Shown: piece by piece, positions 11,731 through 23,263 of the stretch
Position numbering within the stretch: position 1 is the stretch's first letter
How the letters are laid out: every line of letters begins with the position of its first letter
NCBI GenBank assembly: GCA_963678705.1
Contig: OY783222.1
Location: forward strand, 2,480,001 to 2,544,000
Reading direction: 5' to 3'
Length of the DNA stretch: 64,000 bases
Source: Panorpa germanica
Lineage: Eukaryota; Arthropoda; Insecta; Mecoptera; Panorpidae
The notes under the pieces: generated by a model
Told to the model about the DNA's origin: nothing
Databases searched by the model: none
What the model saw: the letters and a program-made list of their open reading frames with translations, nothing else
Made by a program: the position numbers and the translations under genes

Positions 11731-12398
11731 CTTGCTTAGGTGATAGATTCGTACTTATATGATAGATGAAACGTGGATGACAAACTAATCCAGGTTAATC
11801 CAGCAACATGAGAAGTTTTTAATAGATTGGTACTTGCAGATAGTAATAATAACTTTGTACCTTCATGAGTAAAGAAGTATTTTACTGTCCTCCAGCATCC
11901 ATGTATCCTCTTCCGTAATGAATAATTTTTCTTAAAATATAAACGTGTAGTAATCCAAATTATATGCGAATCCGCTTAAATCAAACGTTGCATTACCCAA
12001 TCAATGGCAATTGATGACTTGCCAGGCCGCCATAGGGTAAATGTAACAAAATAGCTTGCACTTGTGCTGGTTACTATACAGATGTAACCTCAAAACACCA
12101 CGAAATCACACGCGGGTACCAATGGCTTGTAAGGCCAGTTTTTTTTTTTTTGTAGGATTTAAAACCTTCTTGAAATGTAATTGTAAAATATCCAGCTTCG
12201 CTTGTAAGGCTTCTGGAAATGTAATTGTAAAATATCCAAATCCTCCGTGAATCCGCCAAAATAGAGCGTCCCATTTACCCAATCAATGGCAATCGCCAAG
12301 GGGCAAATGTAATAAAACGCCAAAAATACAATGAAAAACACACGCGGTTAATAAACTCGAAGGATCGGCTTTGTAAGACTCGAAGGACCAGCTTCGCA
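11731..12398 (-). other. BEL/Pao 5' leader with internal duplications
   Basis: Untranslated leader between the 5' LTR and the Gag start. A 23-bp unit starting GAAATGTAATTGTAAAATAT occurs at 12,172-12,194 and 12,216-12,238. A longer, diverged duplication built around CCCAATCAATGGCAAT occurs near 11,995 and 12,278. Such leaders usually hold the packaging and dimerisation signals, so the duplications may matter for mobilisation in trans. That role is inference. Confidence 0.7.
12379..12390 (-). promoter_or_regulatory. Primer binding site, tRNA-Tyr type
   Basis: On the minus strand, TGGTCCTTCGAG lies 8 nt inside the 5' LTR. It is complementary to CUCGAAGGACCA, the 3' end with CCA expected of insect tRNA-Tyr, which I recall ending CUCGAAGGA before CCA. 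A decayed duplicate (CTCGAAGGATCG on plus) lies 23 bp further in, at 12,356-12,367. Confidence 0.75.
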
Positions 12399-12706
12399 TG
12401 TACGAAATAAAACCATGCGAGTATTTGTAGATTGAATAATTATTCAATTGTTTAATGATAAAATAATTTTACACTTTTTAATTACTTTGAACCAACATTC
12501 TTATAATAACAAGATGGTTGGGAATTATGATCTTGACAGTGTAGAAGCCCAAAACACAACTGACCTGATTGCCATACGGCCGTGTCGTACACAGCAGTCA
12601 TCGTATTGCTGTCATGCGCATTACTTCTATTAGAGACAACAATGTATTATAATGTTGGAATGCCAACAGAGACATCTTATGTTCTGTGCTAATTTTGTAC
12701 TGAACA
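12399..12706 (-). repeat. BEL/Pao 5' LTR
   Basis: 308 bp, TG...CA, matching the 3' LTR. Transcription would start in it and run leftward. The same TCAGTT site falls at 12,558-12,563. Confidence 0.92.
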
Positions 12707-12711
12707 AGTGT

Positions 12712-13425
12712 GATATACGCTTTAGAACTTGTGACTCCGCTTTAATTTATCCTCCACACATGTAAACAAAACACATCGTTGCTAAGATTAATGTTTAAAC
12801 GTTGACATTCATGTGATAAATTAGTAATTTTCTGTTATTTAAAATAAAAATGTTGACATTAATTACACGGCTTCTAAATCGCATCATTTTTTACCCAAGT
12901 TCTTACAACGAACGCAGTGGCGAAGTGGGAGGCACCTAAATGTGAAATATGGAGAGGACCACCATGTGAGGAAACTTTTTTTTTTAATTAGTTACATTTT
13001 TATGTGTTTTCCTATAATTAACTGTTTATAGGTGGCGCTAGTTGTTTGTTATGTATCCAGATTAATTGCATTCCACTCCGCTGTGGCGCTCATCACGCTA
13101 GTGAAGAGGAATGCATCCTTTGTTGTAGTTTTATTGTTTAGATCAGGGGTTAACAAATCTTTGGAGTGGTTTGGCTGGTTTATAAAATGGACAAAAATAT
13201 GAAAATATCAAGAATTTGATTTAACTGCATTAATATCTGGGTGACATATATATATAGCTTCAACTGAAATCTTAGTTAAATATGAATCATTTGAACATGC
13301 ACCGTCGTCTACATATTTAGCAAATTGATGCTTTTTGGTTTTCAAACATGAAACCTAAAATGTTATCAAATGAACGGACAAATCATTGCTGAAAACAACA
13401 AATTAACGATTAAAAAGCTAGTACA
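12712..13425. other. AT-rich stretch without a gene
   Basis: No gene or recognised repeat seen. Confidence 0.5.
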
Positions 13426-13635
13426 GTTCAAATTACGAGAGTTCGGCGGCTACTCATACTTAAAACAAGTTGTGGAGTATAAATTGCCGATATAACTAAA
13501 AAGCACTGACTCACTTGTTTTTCTATAATGTATATAGAAACGAATAAGATAAAATTTATTATCGTATTATAGATTTATACCGCTCTTATAACCTCTTTTA
13601 AGTATAAGTCACCGACGAACTATCGTGATTTGAAC
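13426..13635 (+). repeat. MITE family B, full-length copy (210 bp)
   Basis: GTTCAAATTACGAGAGTTCG at the left end is mirrored by GAACTATCGTGATTTGAAC at the right. The size matches the copies at 8,787 and 35,455. The flanks here are CA and TT rather than TA, so the TA duplication has been lost or mutated. Confidence 0.8.
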
Positions 13636-15028
13636 TTATACGTCAATTTAATAAGTGTACCGGATTACGTATATTGAAAACTACTTTGAATTAAAACAAA
13701 TATTTTCTATATTGTCAAATATAAAAGTCAAGGCAAATAAATAGATAGATATAAAAAAATAATAATAACTAGACAGTGTTCGATTATACTATCTTAGGAA
13801 AATTGTCTCTGTTTCTGTATTGATAATGTTTTCCTTTGCCCGTCGATAACCTTAAAGAAGCCAGCCGGTTTAATTTAACAAACTTTGATGATGATGAAAT
13901 GCCCAAAATGTCTTCTAGATTCAATAAATGACAAGGCAACTAAAAATGAAGAAAGTTTTTTTTAAAAGTAAACTGTATATAAAAGTTTCTCATTGTAAGT
14001 TTAACGATCGAAGCCGACATCATGTTAGAATTTTAAGGGTTCTTTCATTCGAATTTTCAAAGTTTTCACATTCCATCGTTCTTGTTTCGTTCATTTTAGT
14101 TTAGACCTCATCTAGATCCATCCCTCTTTTCTCAAGGTCTCTAGACCTTATGGAGGTTTATAGAGTTGTTTTTATATATATATATATATATATAATTATA
14201 AACATGAACAAAACCTATCCCTTTTTAACGGTGACATTGATGAATTACTTTAATGTATAATTCTTGTTAAGTTGAACACATGATTCTCTATATTGATGGA
14301 TTAAGAATACTTGTTTTTAAGATTTCATTGACTTAAAGTTCTAATTTAATTTAGACATTGATAGTTCGTACCTTCTTTCAGATACATTTAGATTCCATTT
14401 AATTAATAGTTTTGTTCAACTAGATTCTTATTTTGAACCACTGCTAATTTAAATAAAAACAAATAAAGATATACAATAGAATCCCACAATTACATCAATA
14501 GCGATCTAATGCAATAATTTTAAGAGGTATTGAAAACCACAGATCGAGGGAACTTCAAATAACCTACGCCTTTCCTTAACCTGGCTTCTCATCCCAGCAT
14601 CCGCAGCTGCATGAGAATAGCGGGCGTCGGGACGTTGGACTTCATACACGTCCTGGAATTCCACTTCACTATATTTCAATCATTTTTATATTTGTCGGTG
14701 GCGAATATTTGATGAAATATTCACGGAGAAATTTGCATGCAAATGATTAGTATTCAATTTTATTTAATAAGATTATGGCGGTGTAGAATTTAGTAAAAAA
14801 TAAACAATGGTATTTAAAAGGTAAAGGTTACTTAAACTTGACATTGAGATTTTCAAAAAATCAAATTTTATATTGGGTATATTTATTAATTATACTTTTA
14901 TGTATTGATGATTATGTAAGTACATAATCATAAGCTTATTACGGTGGAGTATAGCCTACATATATGTGTGAAGCCACGACACAATAAACACTGCAAACAT
15001 AGAAAGAGATCTTCAGTGATAGAATTAA
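13636..15028. other. AT-rich stretch with short (TA)n
   Basis: A (TA)n run at 14,172-14,194. No gene seen. Confidence 0.5.
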
Positions 15029-15270
15029 AGGGCCTATTTTCTAACTGCTTACATGACGTCTGTTAACTTCTGACGATTTTTCAAAGGCCTATATTTTCTA
15101 AACTAAGCTATGTAAGTTTACACAAAACTACCAGAAGAATTTAAATAAAGAACAAAATAAATCCCATACTTTGAAACTGGCATAAGTAGTGTAATTTGTA
15201 AATTATAGGGCCATTGAAAAATCGTTAGAACTTAACACACGTCAGCTAAGCAGTTTCAAAATAGGTCCCT
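15029..15270 (+). repeat. MITE family D, full-length copy (242 bp)
   Basis: About 60 bp at the left (AGGGCCTATTTTCTAACTGC) is the inverted match of about 60 bp at the right (ending CAAAATAGGTCCCT). The middle block (CTATGTAAGTTTACACAAAA) recurs, diverged, at about 57,207-57,355. No ORF. The target duplication is not clear. Confidence 0.75.
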
Positions 15271-16264
15271 AACTATCGGAAATAGGCCAACGTTAAATAA
15301 ATTAAGTAAGAAAAATTAGTTGTAAAAGAATACGGCATTATATATATAAACCATACTTTCTTTTCTTTTGTGCTTATTTTAAAACCAATTTTCTTGAACT
15401 GATCGCTAAGATATGTGTGTATATATTAGCCATTATATTTAATTTTTTAATTTGGTTTCCCGACAAAAGTGTTCTACGGATCAACTTATATCTTTGTCAT
15501 TTTTTAATAATTTTTCTCATAAGTATATTTACAAATGTATATACTAATAAATATTATAATATAAGGTTGCTTAATTTTTTTAATTCGTGTTTTTACGAGC
15601 GCCGGGGTAGTTATATTTAATTATGCATTTATTCTTCTCAAGTTATGCTGGAACGTTTTTAAGAAAAAATCAAATACAATATTCGAAGACAAATATACGA
15701 CCTTCATCTACAGGCAATTGACATTGTCTATCGAAATCGTATTTTAAAATAACAAAGAATATTTAGAACTCTTTCTTTGTATGTCTAGCGGTTCATCGCA
15801 GTTCTCCACCACGCGGATCATTACGTTCAAACCTTGCCGTATTGTTTATTTTTCTCCAAAAAGACATTTTCCAAACGCTACTTCAACGTCTCTCTATTTT
15901 ATTCATCTGAATTGGTTTATAGCCGTTCCTTTCTACGTTTCTTTGTGTTTTTTTGCTGTATTGCGTTGTGTTTTGTTTAGATGACTATTTTAGTTTAGTT
16001 CAATAAAGATTTGCTTGCGTTCTGTTAACACATTTCAAACAGAAAGATTTTTATAACGTTTGTTACGCTCAGTAGACCGAATGAATATTCTTACGCATGT
16101 TTGAAGAAGATGTGAAGATCTTCTCTGGAGAAACCGTTGAGACGGTTCAAAAGGCGGAAAACTTCACTTCAGTTCGTAGGGGGTTTTATTTATTTTTATA
16201 TTCGATGTTAATGAGATAAAGAGATTTCTTATAGTAAAAAGAACGTAATTTATTAAATAGTTTC
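15271..16264. other. AT-rich stretch without a gene
   Basis: Two 67-codon frames (15,417-15,620 and 15,781-15,984) have no recognisable features. I do not call them genes. Confidence 0.45.
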
Positions 16265-16605
16265 AATTAGAATGTGAAAAAGTCGCGTCGCCCTCTTGTC
16301 ACGTCTTGTCAGACATTTTGAACCCCCCTCCTCTGTTGTGACATCACACATTTGAAAAAAGATATATTTGTTTTAGTTTTATTTTATATTTTGTTTTTGT
16401 GAACAAACTTTAGATTAGATGTGACGTAACAAAATTTGTTCCTCCTTCTTGTCACGTCTTGTCACACATTTTTGTCTTCCTCCCTCTATTATGACATCAC
16501 ACATTTGAAGAAATTTGTATTAGTTCCAGTTATATTTAATTTTTTATTTTTGTAGACTAACTTTAGAACTAAGTTGTCACGTCACAAAATTACCCCTCTC
16601 CACTC
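16265..16605. repeat. Tandem repeat, about 153-bp unit, two copies
   Basis: GTCACGTCTTGTCA starts at 16,298 and again at 16,451, each followed by a C/T-rich patch, then TGACATCACACATTTGAA, then a T-rich block and GTGACGTAACAAAAT or GTCACGTCACAAAAT. The GTGACGTCAC-like and polypurine pieces resemble the interior of the TGACGTA-ended element at 20,299. The array may be an expanded piece of such an element. Confidence 0.75.
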
Positions 16606-17253
16606 CCCCCTCTTTTGCAACGATTGATACTAGTGAACTACCTTAAGTTGTTTAGTTTTAACATATATCTACCAGTATTTTACCTTCGGTCGGTAATGTA
16701 GTCGTCGTTTTTACCATCAAACTCAAACTTCTCCTTCGTGTAATATCATTTGATTTAATCTCTAACTCAATAAATTATTTTACCGCAGTAAAACAAAGTG
16801 CCGCTACGAAAACATTTAATCGTAATTAATTTACCATTACCACAAAATGTTTGTCAGCAATAACCGAGCGTCAAAACGAACAAAAAAGTGAACTACGGCA
16901 ACTTTCCACGAAAAATATGATAGATCAATACCTGGAAAAGCGCCCCCTCTTGTCGACCACCTCTACCCTACAAGTACTAGTAAAACATCCACTTCCTGGT
17001 TCTGATCGTAAGGGTATATTAGTTTAATTATTGTATTAATCTACAACAGAAGATCAATTAAGTTTTAATTGGTTGTAAGTACTTGGTAACAAGTTGCTTT
17101 GGTCATAAGACACAGAGCAATTATGAGCTAAGTTTAAGACACGTGCTACATACCGAAGAGCCCTATAAATTTATGGATTAATTCTAAACGGTTATAGCAA
17201 AGGAGGGTGAAATTTTAATTACTTGTAACCGTGTACGTCATTAAAATGTACTC

Positions 17254-17312
<59 letters not shown>

Positions 17313-18582
17313 GGATTTAAAATCGCCTATTAACTATTAGGTATGTTATAAGATTATAATAACAAACTTTTGAGAACTTAATTAATTGAGTCAATTATTA
17401 CCTAAGGTCATCTTCAGTTATACACCAAGACAATTATGAATTGCACTTTATTTTTGGTCAACTGTTTTTTTCTTGTATTATATTACTGTGATTTCAAAAC
17501 CTAGATTATATCTCGCCTTAATTATAATATAATATTTGTGTGTGTTTATCATATTCATGAATGAATAAATTTATTACCCTCTGGTTGTTCATTTTGGGTG
17601 ACTGTCATGACTTTCTTATTTATTGAGTCTATGTTATAAATAACAAGTTTAACCAATTTTTATTCTAATCATTAATTAAGTCTCTCTAATGTCAAAATGG
17701 CTAGCAAAAGGTTTAAACCGGTACTGTATATAAGTATTTCCCACTCTGTAGTAAGCTTTAGTACAAAATACATCCCAATTGATATGATCTATTGGTCATT
17801 ATAACGTAAAATCTTCCTTTTTTTGAATGTAGCTTCCAATATGGTCATCAACTATTAGTATTTTTAAGAAGAAACCCTAATAAAGTGTATAAACTAATGA
17901 TAAAGTTAGATAACCAGTTTCTAAAAATAAAATAAAAAAATTAATAAAACAAACTATCAGTGAAAATAGTTTCACTATTTTTATCATAGTGTGGTTGTTA
18001 TGTACTCGTTCATTCCAAACTATATGATTCAATTTCAAAAATACTAAATTTTATATTTTTACAACTGAAAGTAAAATAAAACAACATCCATAAAGAAATG
18101 GCCATTTATCCACCAGAAACGGAAGCTGTAAAATGAAAAAAAAATCACTAAAACAGTTGAAACAGATAACTAGGAGATGAAAAGGGTTTGAAAATCCACC
18201 CCTTACACCTTCTCGTACCCCACTTCGTCATTCTAGAGGCTGCGTTGCCTGGAGATATTCTTATCTAAGCTACATACATTTATCATTTTATGAAGCAGCT
18301 CTCTCATTGGCTGAATTCAGATTATAAAGAATAATTAAAAGATACTCGACGAAATCTTTATAATTATATAATAATGTTAATGAATGAAATAGACATTTTT
18401 ATTTTATAATTACAATTTAGGGGATTTGATATAGGGTGTTTCTTAATTAAGCAAAATAACATAAGCAAAAAATAGCAAAAATGTTCCCTACATCTGATAA
18501 TCTTTTGTGTTATGTACACATCAAAATATTCCATATAACACTACACTGTCTACCATACTATATAACTCATAATTTCAAGTAA
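16606..18582. other. AT-rich stretch without a gene
   Basis: Includes a microsatellite (listed separately). A diverged 70-80 bp block at 17,470-17,545 (ATTATATTACTGTGAT...) recurs at 22,530-22,605. No gene seen. Confidence 0.5.
17256..17309. repeat. (TA)n microsatellite
   Basis: About 27 uninterrupted TA units. Confidence 0.95.
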
Positions 18583-19198
18583 AAATTCTATAAAATTGTC
18601 CTATATATTGATAAAGTATGTTACTAGAACCTCAAATGTTCAATTATTTGTTAATAACTCCTTATATGGATATTAACAATTTAAAAAGTCATTTTATCTC
18701 TTTAATTTTTAAGGGATTCAACGTTGTACAACATTCCAAATGCATGTGACATCACAGTTGCTTAATTATATTCTTGACAGAACTCTGACAAGTTTACAGG
18801 TTATCAACCTTACAGCTCATAAATCTCTGCTATATGTATTTATATATCAAAATATCAAATATTATTTACAGCTATTTCAAGGAACAATCAAATTTCAATA
18901 TTATGTCTGCCGTAACAGGGTTAAATAAAATAAAAACTTATTCTTTGATTTGACTTGATTATTTGACTACCAACAGCTACAGAACATTACCACAGCACTG
19001 ACCTACTCAATAAATAACTAACGTTAAAATGCATTTCACGTCATACAAATATGGCCGACCATTTCTAGCGCTAAAACTACAATTCAAATTTTTAATTGCT
19101 ATATCTCCGTCAACATTTAGATATTTATTAAAATAAAAACGCCATTTATTAACATCAATTTCAATCAAAAATTGAAGAATCGACCACTAAAAAAGGAG
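18583..19198 (+). repeat. MITE family A copy without terminal repeats
   Basis: About 615 bp collinear with 41,668-42,258 (CTATAAAA..., GATTCAACGTTGTAC, TAGCGCTAAAACTAC, ATATCTCCGTCAACATTTAG). Both GGGCTTGTGTCC ends are eroded, so this is an old copy. Confidence 0.8.
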
Positions 19199-20298
19199 AA
19201 CTCTTGAAATCAACCCTTGTGGTTCAACCCCAGTACGCATTGTATAGGGTGGTATAGTGAGATGCATCATTCATACCACGAAAACCGTCGCTTCGACACA
19301 GTTGATAAATTCTAAGTCAATATCACAACTACATAGCAAAAGTTGCCAAGTTAGGGTTGGGGGTTAGGGTTACTGCTAGGGTTGTACAAATCGTGATTAC
19401 AATAATCCACTTGATGAATATTTAATTCATTTATATAGCTGCTTAGTTGTTTTAAACATTATTCTGTTTTAATCTAATAATCTGTATAGATTATTCATTT
19501 CCTAATCTACTAATAAGTTAAATATGATTATATGTGATGGAAAAATTTCTATTTTTTCTTGCGATGAATTTTTCACAGTACAGCCTTAGCCTGCATAAGT
19601 TTACCTACTCATTTACTACCATAGATTACTGCCTACGAATTTAATAAATGTCAGTCATACTTTTTGTCTTACTAGTTAGGGATATCTTTCCAATAACGAA
19701 GTACCATTAAGTTTGAAGTTTTAACTTCACGAACCGTTCAAACAGTTTTGCATCTAGATCCTTCTAAATTTAATTACATGGTTCCACAAATACATATCAT
19801 ATCTCAACCTTCATCAAGTACAATTTGTCTTCTGACATGCGTGTACCGTAGATACGAATGTCATTTTCTCTGTGTGACAGACCACTCATTTTATTGATGA
19901 CATAAAACATGACATTGGTCGATGTTGAAGGCTGCTACCACGCAGTACTTCTTGCTATCTTCATCACAGTGTATAAGTGATACGTCACTTTGATAAGAGA
20001 GAAAGTAAAGAACAACGCTTGAGGCGTGGGGAGGGTGACCAACTCTCTCCTCACTCAGATGATGACAACATCTAGAAAGATATTAGGGTGTCTGTTTACT
20101 GGTGGCTAGTATTGTGTGTGGGATGGGAAGGAGATGGAGAGGGGGAAGCGTCATTTGTTTAGGATGAGTATCAATTGTCAATGTATGTAGTAAACAAAGG
20201 ATTCTTCTCTTTAATTTCATGTAGTGGTTTGAATCTCGCATACAAGTTGAAAAGGCTTTACTCAAACAAAAATATTATACTTCTTTTATGTGGTTAAT
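19199..20298. other. Non-coding stretch with TTAGGG-like patch
   Basis: GTTAGGGTTGGGGGTTAGGG near 19,350 resembles degenerate telomeric repeats. It is too short to claim a former telomere. No gene seen. Confidence 0.5.
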
Positions 20299-20495
20299 GC
20301 CCATCCATTAATTACGTCACAGTCAGGGCTTCTAAAATGTGACAAAATGTGATGAAATATCTAATTTAAAATTAGACTTGCACTTTCTTTTTTTAAATAT
20401 GTGTCAGCGGGGAAAGTTGGCAACAGTATGTGATAATAAGGTCGAGAGTGTTAAAAATCCATGACATTTGTGTGACGTAGTTTATGGATAACCCC
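20299..20495 (+). repeat. MITE-like element E with TGACGTA ends
   Basis: About 197 bp. The left end (CCATCCATTAATTACGTCACA) reads inverted at the right (TGTGACGTAGTTTATGGATA), with 17 of 19 bases matching in the core. The interior carries TGTGACAAAATGTGATG. No ORF. Confidence 0.7.
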
Positions 20496-20852
20496 GTAAC
20501 ATGGATCAAATATAACATATTACTGTAATCAAGAATACAGCATTTAGAAAAATGTATGTGATAAGATATAAATACAAAGTTTAATCAAAAAGAAATTAAA
20601 AATAAAAATTTTCCATATCTCTATACTGTGTATATCAAATATAAACTGGTAAAAATATACTGGTGCATAATGGCGATATATTTGAAACAATCAGTTCTTA
20701 TTGATACACTCTTTTCTATGCATGTATACTAACACATGTTTGAACAAATTTGTAAAGCCGTAGTACATTATTTTTTATTCATAAAATTGTGAGATATATA
20801 TATACTGATAATATCGATTTGTACATTTTGTATTATACAGATCTATGTAATG

Positions 20853-20856
<4 letters not shown>

Positions 20857-20938
<82 letters not shown>
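20857..20938. repeat. (TA)n microsatellite
   Basis: About 41 TA units without interruption. Confidence 0.95.
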
Positions 20939-20945
<7 letters not shown>

Positions 20946-20969
20946 AAAGGCAGTAGCAGATTTAGGTTA

Positions 20970-21225
20970 CTGAGTGCCCTACCCAGTAAACATTTTGGAG
21001 TCACTTTGCCATCATATTGAAGATGAGAATGACTTTTTTGTCATAAAAAAGTTCATTTTCTCACAATCGTTCATATGAAATGTCTATTTTGTCGGTTACA
21101 AATAGCGAAACTACTCCATCTGTCAGAATATAAATGAAGATAAAGTTGATGCGAGCTTTAATTGAAGTGCTATAGTGATAGAAACATCACAAAACAGGAC
21201 ACTTCACTAAATTGTTTACTGGATA
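20970..21225 (+). repeat. Dispersed repeat F, copy 1
   Basis: Matches 48,968-49,198, with CATCATATTGAAGATG and AATGAAGATAAAGTTGATGC well kept. No ORF and no clear ends. Class unknown. Confidence 0.7.
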
Positions 21226-22659
21226 GGGACAGAAAAAACTTTCGGTTCCTCCCCAACTATAAAAATTACAGAGAAAATTGAAATACGTGTTAACCATATT
21301 CTGCTTTTTCTAATATCCAACTAGTTAATTCACTCAAATAAAATATTAAAAAAATTATCTGATTACAATTGTCTGTAGCGAAATAAATTGCATTGTATCT
21401 ATTCACATTTGCCTTTCAAGGTGGCTCTTGGTTTTTTGAGCCTGTGGTTAATCCTCTGCTTAAAAAGAACATATTAAAACATTCTTACAAACCAAATAAA
21501 CCTACAAATACAACAATATCTCCATTACAATCTGTTTCTACAAAGCATTCATCTGACTAATACATATCCGTGGTATGTACATACGTTTAACCCATATTGT
21601 AAGACCATTACAATTATTTCATGTTCTATTTGGTTGGATTTTCAAATCAGGTCAAAAATATGGTTATGGAAATGTGGTTTGTTATTCCAATTGGTTTTAT
21701 TAACATTTAAAATGATAACATATTGTTATTCTCATTATATTATATACTCAATACATTTACAACTAGTTGGGGGATTTCCCAAACATTATCAGAGCTTTAT
21801 AAATAAGCAAGATATTACTTAGAAACTTCCAACTCAGTAAATTGTGACTAGGTACAGTTTAATTTGAAGTTAAATCAAAAGAAAATAGGTTCTTTAAGTA
21901 TCTGAATAGTAAATTGTATCAGCTGTATGATTCTTCAATTTATTTCCAATTTAGTTCTATCTAGTATAAATTTGTTTGAACAAGAATAAAAACATAATCA
22001 TATTCAGAATATATAAGTAAGAGTAAATCCTTTCGTAATAGAAAAGGGCAACAAATCTTTTAATAACTAAAAGGATGCCATAGCAGTAGAAATCGCCGCG
22101 AAACATTAAATAATTTGTACAACAGTTTTAGAAGCACTGAAGGTTATGTAAATAGTAATAACTGAATATCTATTATATTTATTCAATGTTTAATGTATCG
22201 AAATAATGAGTTTTTATGTACTAGACAATTATTGTTCGAGTCATTTACAAAAATACAATAGTTGTATATTAAATTCATTGTGATTATATTCATAACCAAT
22301 ATGTACGAACTGAGTATATGAACTTTGAACTCATCTAGTGATTTAATCGCTATCTGATATGGCTATATTGTTGCTATTAAATATACAATAAACTCTTTAA
22401 CAATAAAAATTTATGGATTAGAATATGTATAATAGGATATTATATTTTGGGTAATAAAAGAAACCCGGTCATTTTGTATATTATTTGTAAAGCATTATTG
22501 AAATATACTAAATCTGTGTAATATATATTTTTTATTATATTACTGTGATGTCAATAGCTAGGTTATATGCCGCATTGTAATACAATAATTGTGGGTTTTT
22601 GTGGATAAGTATATCTGAGTCTTAGAGCTGGAGTACGAGTTATATACTACACTGTGTGC
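21226..22659. other. AT-rich stretch without a gene
   Basis: Only a 62-codon AT-noise frame at 21,634-21,822 and the diverged block at 22,530-22,605 shared with 17.5 kb. Confidence 0.5.
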
Positions 22660-23015
22660 AGTAAATCTTAATTGAATTTTGCGTTGCTAGTCTTTATAGA
22701 CCCTAAATTTGCGGAGTGTAAGCTGAAATTGCATCAGCATGTGCACAAAGAAGCTGGAACTTAAGGTAGAGAAACATCCCAAACTAATATGATAACTGAA
22801 GAGTGTTCGTGCAGAAGGAAGTGAACCGAACACTGTTCACCATTGGCACGAGGTGTGCAATGTCCACATAAAATACCCTCACTCGCATACCACCTAAGCT
22901 AATATGTATAAAGCTTATGGTACAAGAGCTTGAAACTTCTATGGCTCAAGAATTTGAAGCACTTGTGAAAGAAAGTACACAGAAAATGATTAGGATTAAG
23001 AAATTCACTGAATAA
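22660..23015 (+). pseudogene. Possible decayed coding region, unidentified
   Basis: Base composition here is less AT-rich than its surroundings. One frame, broken by a stop, reads like protein: VFVQKEVNRTLFTIGTRCAM, stop, then about 52 open codons ending QELETSMAQEFEALVKE...KKFTE at a TAA (23,013-23,015). An ATG-started part spans 22,917-23,015. I do not recognise a family. It could be a dead transposon or gene copy. Confidence 0.3.
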
Positions 23016-23204
23016 AAATTTAAAATGTTTATGTTGGTGTCCAAATTTGTCCCCTCCTTTACCATTTTCCTATATTTTTTTCCTGAGCCCTTTCATCACT
23101 AAGTCACTGATATATAATCCAGTATTTATCTTGAAAACATGCCGTGATCTTAGTACTTAAAACTGATATTGATTACATATTAATTCAATTTTTCTTGATT
23201 TCAG

Positions 23205-23263
23205 ATTTTGGATCCAACAATATGTATTCCTGCATTTGAACTTGCAATGGTCCAGCAAAATTG
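23205..23263 (+). CDS. Candidate internal exon (59 bp)
   Basis: TTTTTCTTGATTTCAG precedes it, a good 3' splice site. GTGAGT follows, a good donor. In the first frame it is open and reads ILDPTICIPAFELAMVQQN. A second frame is open too. Length 59 leaves phase 2 at the end if the first frame is used. No neighbouring exon could be joined with confidence. The splice signals are better than chance, but the product is unknown. Confidence 0.4.

Larger units (their letters stand above)
9585..12706 (-). mobile_element. BEL/Pao LTR retrotransposon, internally deleted
   Basis: A 3,122-bp element on the minus strand. Two 308-bp LTRs, read as identical by eye, begin TGTACGAAAT and end ACTGAACA on the plus strand. 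A 5-bp direct repeat AGTGT flanks them (9,580-9,584 and 12,707-12,711), within the 4-6 bp usual for BEL/Pao. Inside the 5' LTR boundary is a primer binding site matching a tRNA-Tyr 3' end. A leader with internal duplications follows, then one 560-codon ORF whose N-terminal half is a DUF1759-type Gag. Autonomous BEL/Pao elements are much longer, and the protease core, reverse transcriptase and integrase are missing here. It is therefore a non-autonomous derivative that must have moved with enzymes supplied in trans. The matching LTRs suggest recent insertion. No clear purine-rich polypurine tract is seen beside the 3' LTR. Confidence 0.93.
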
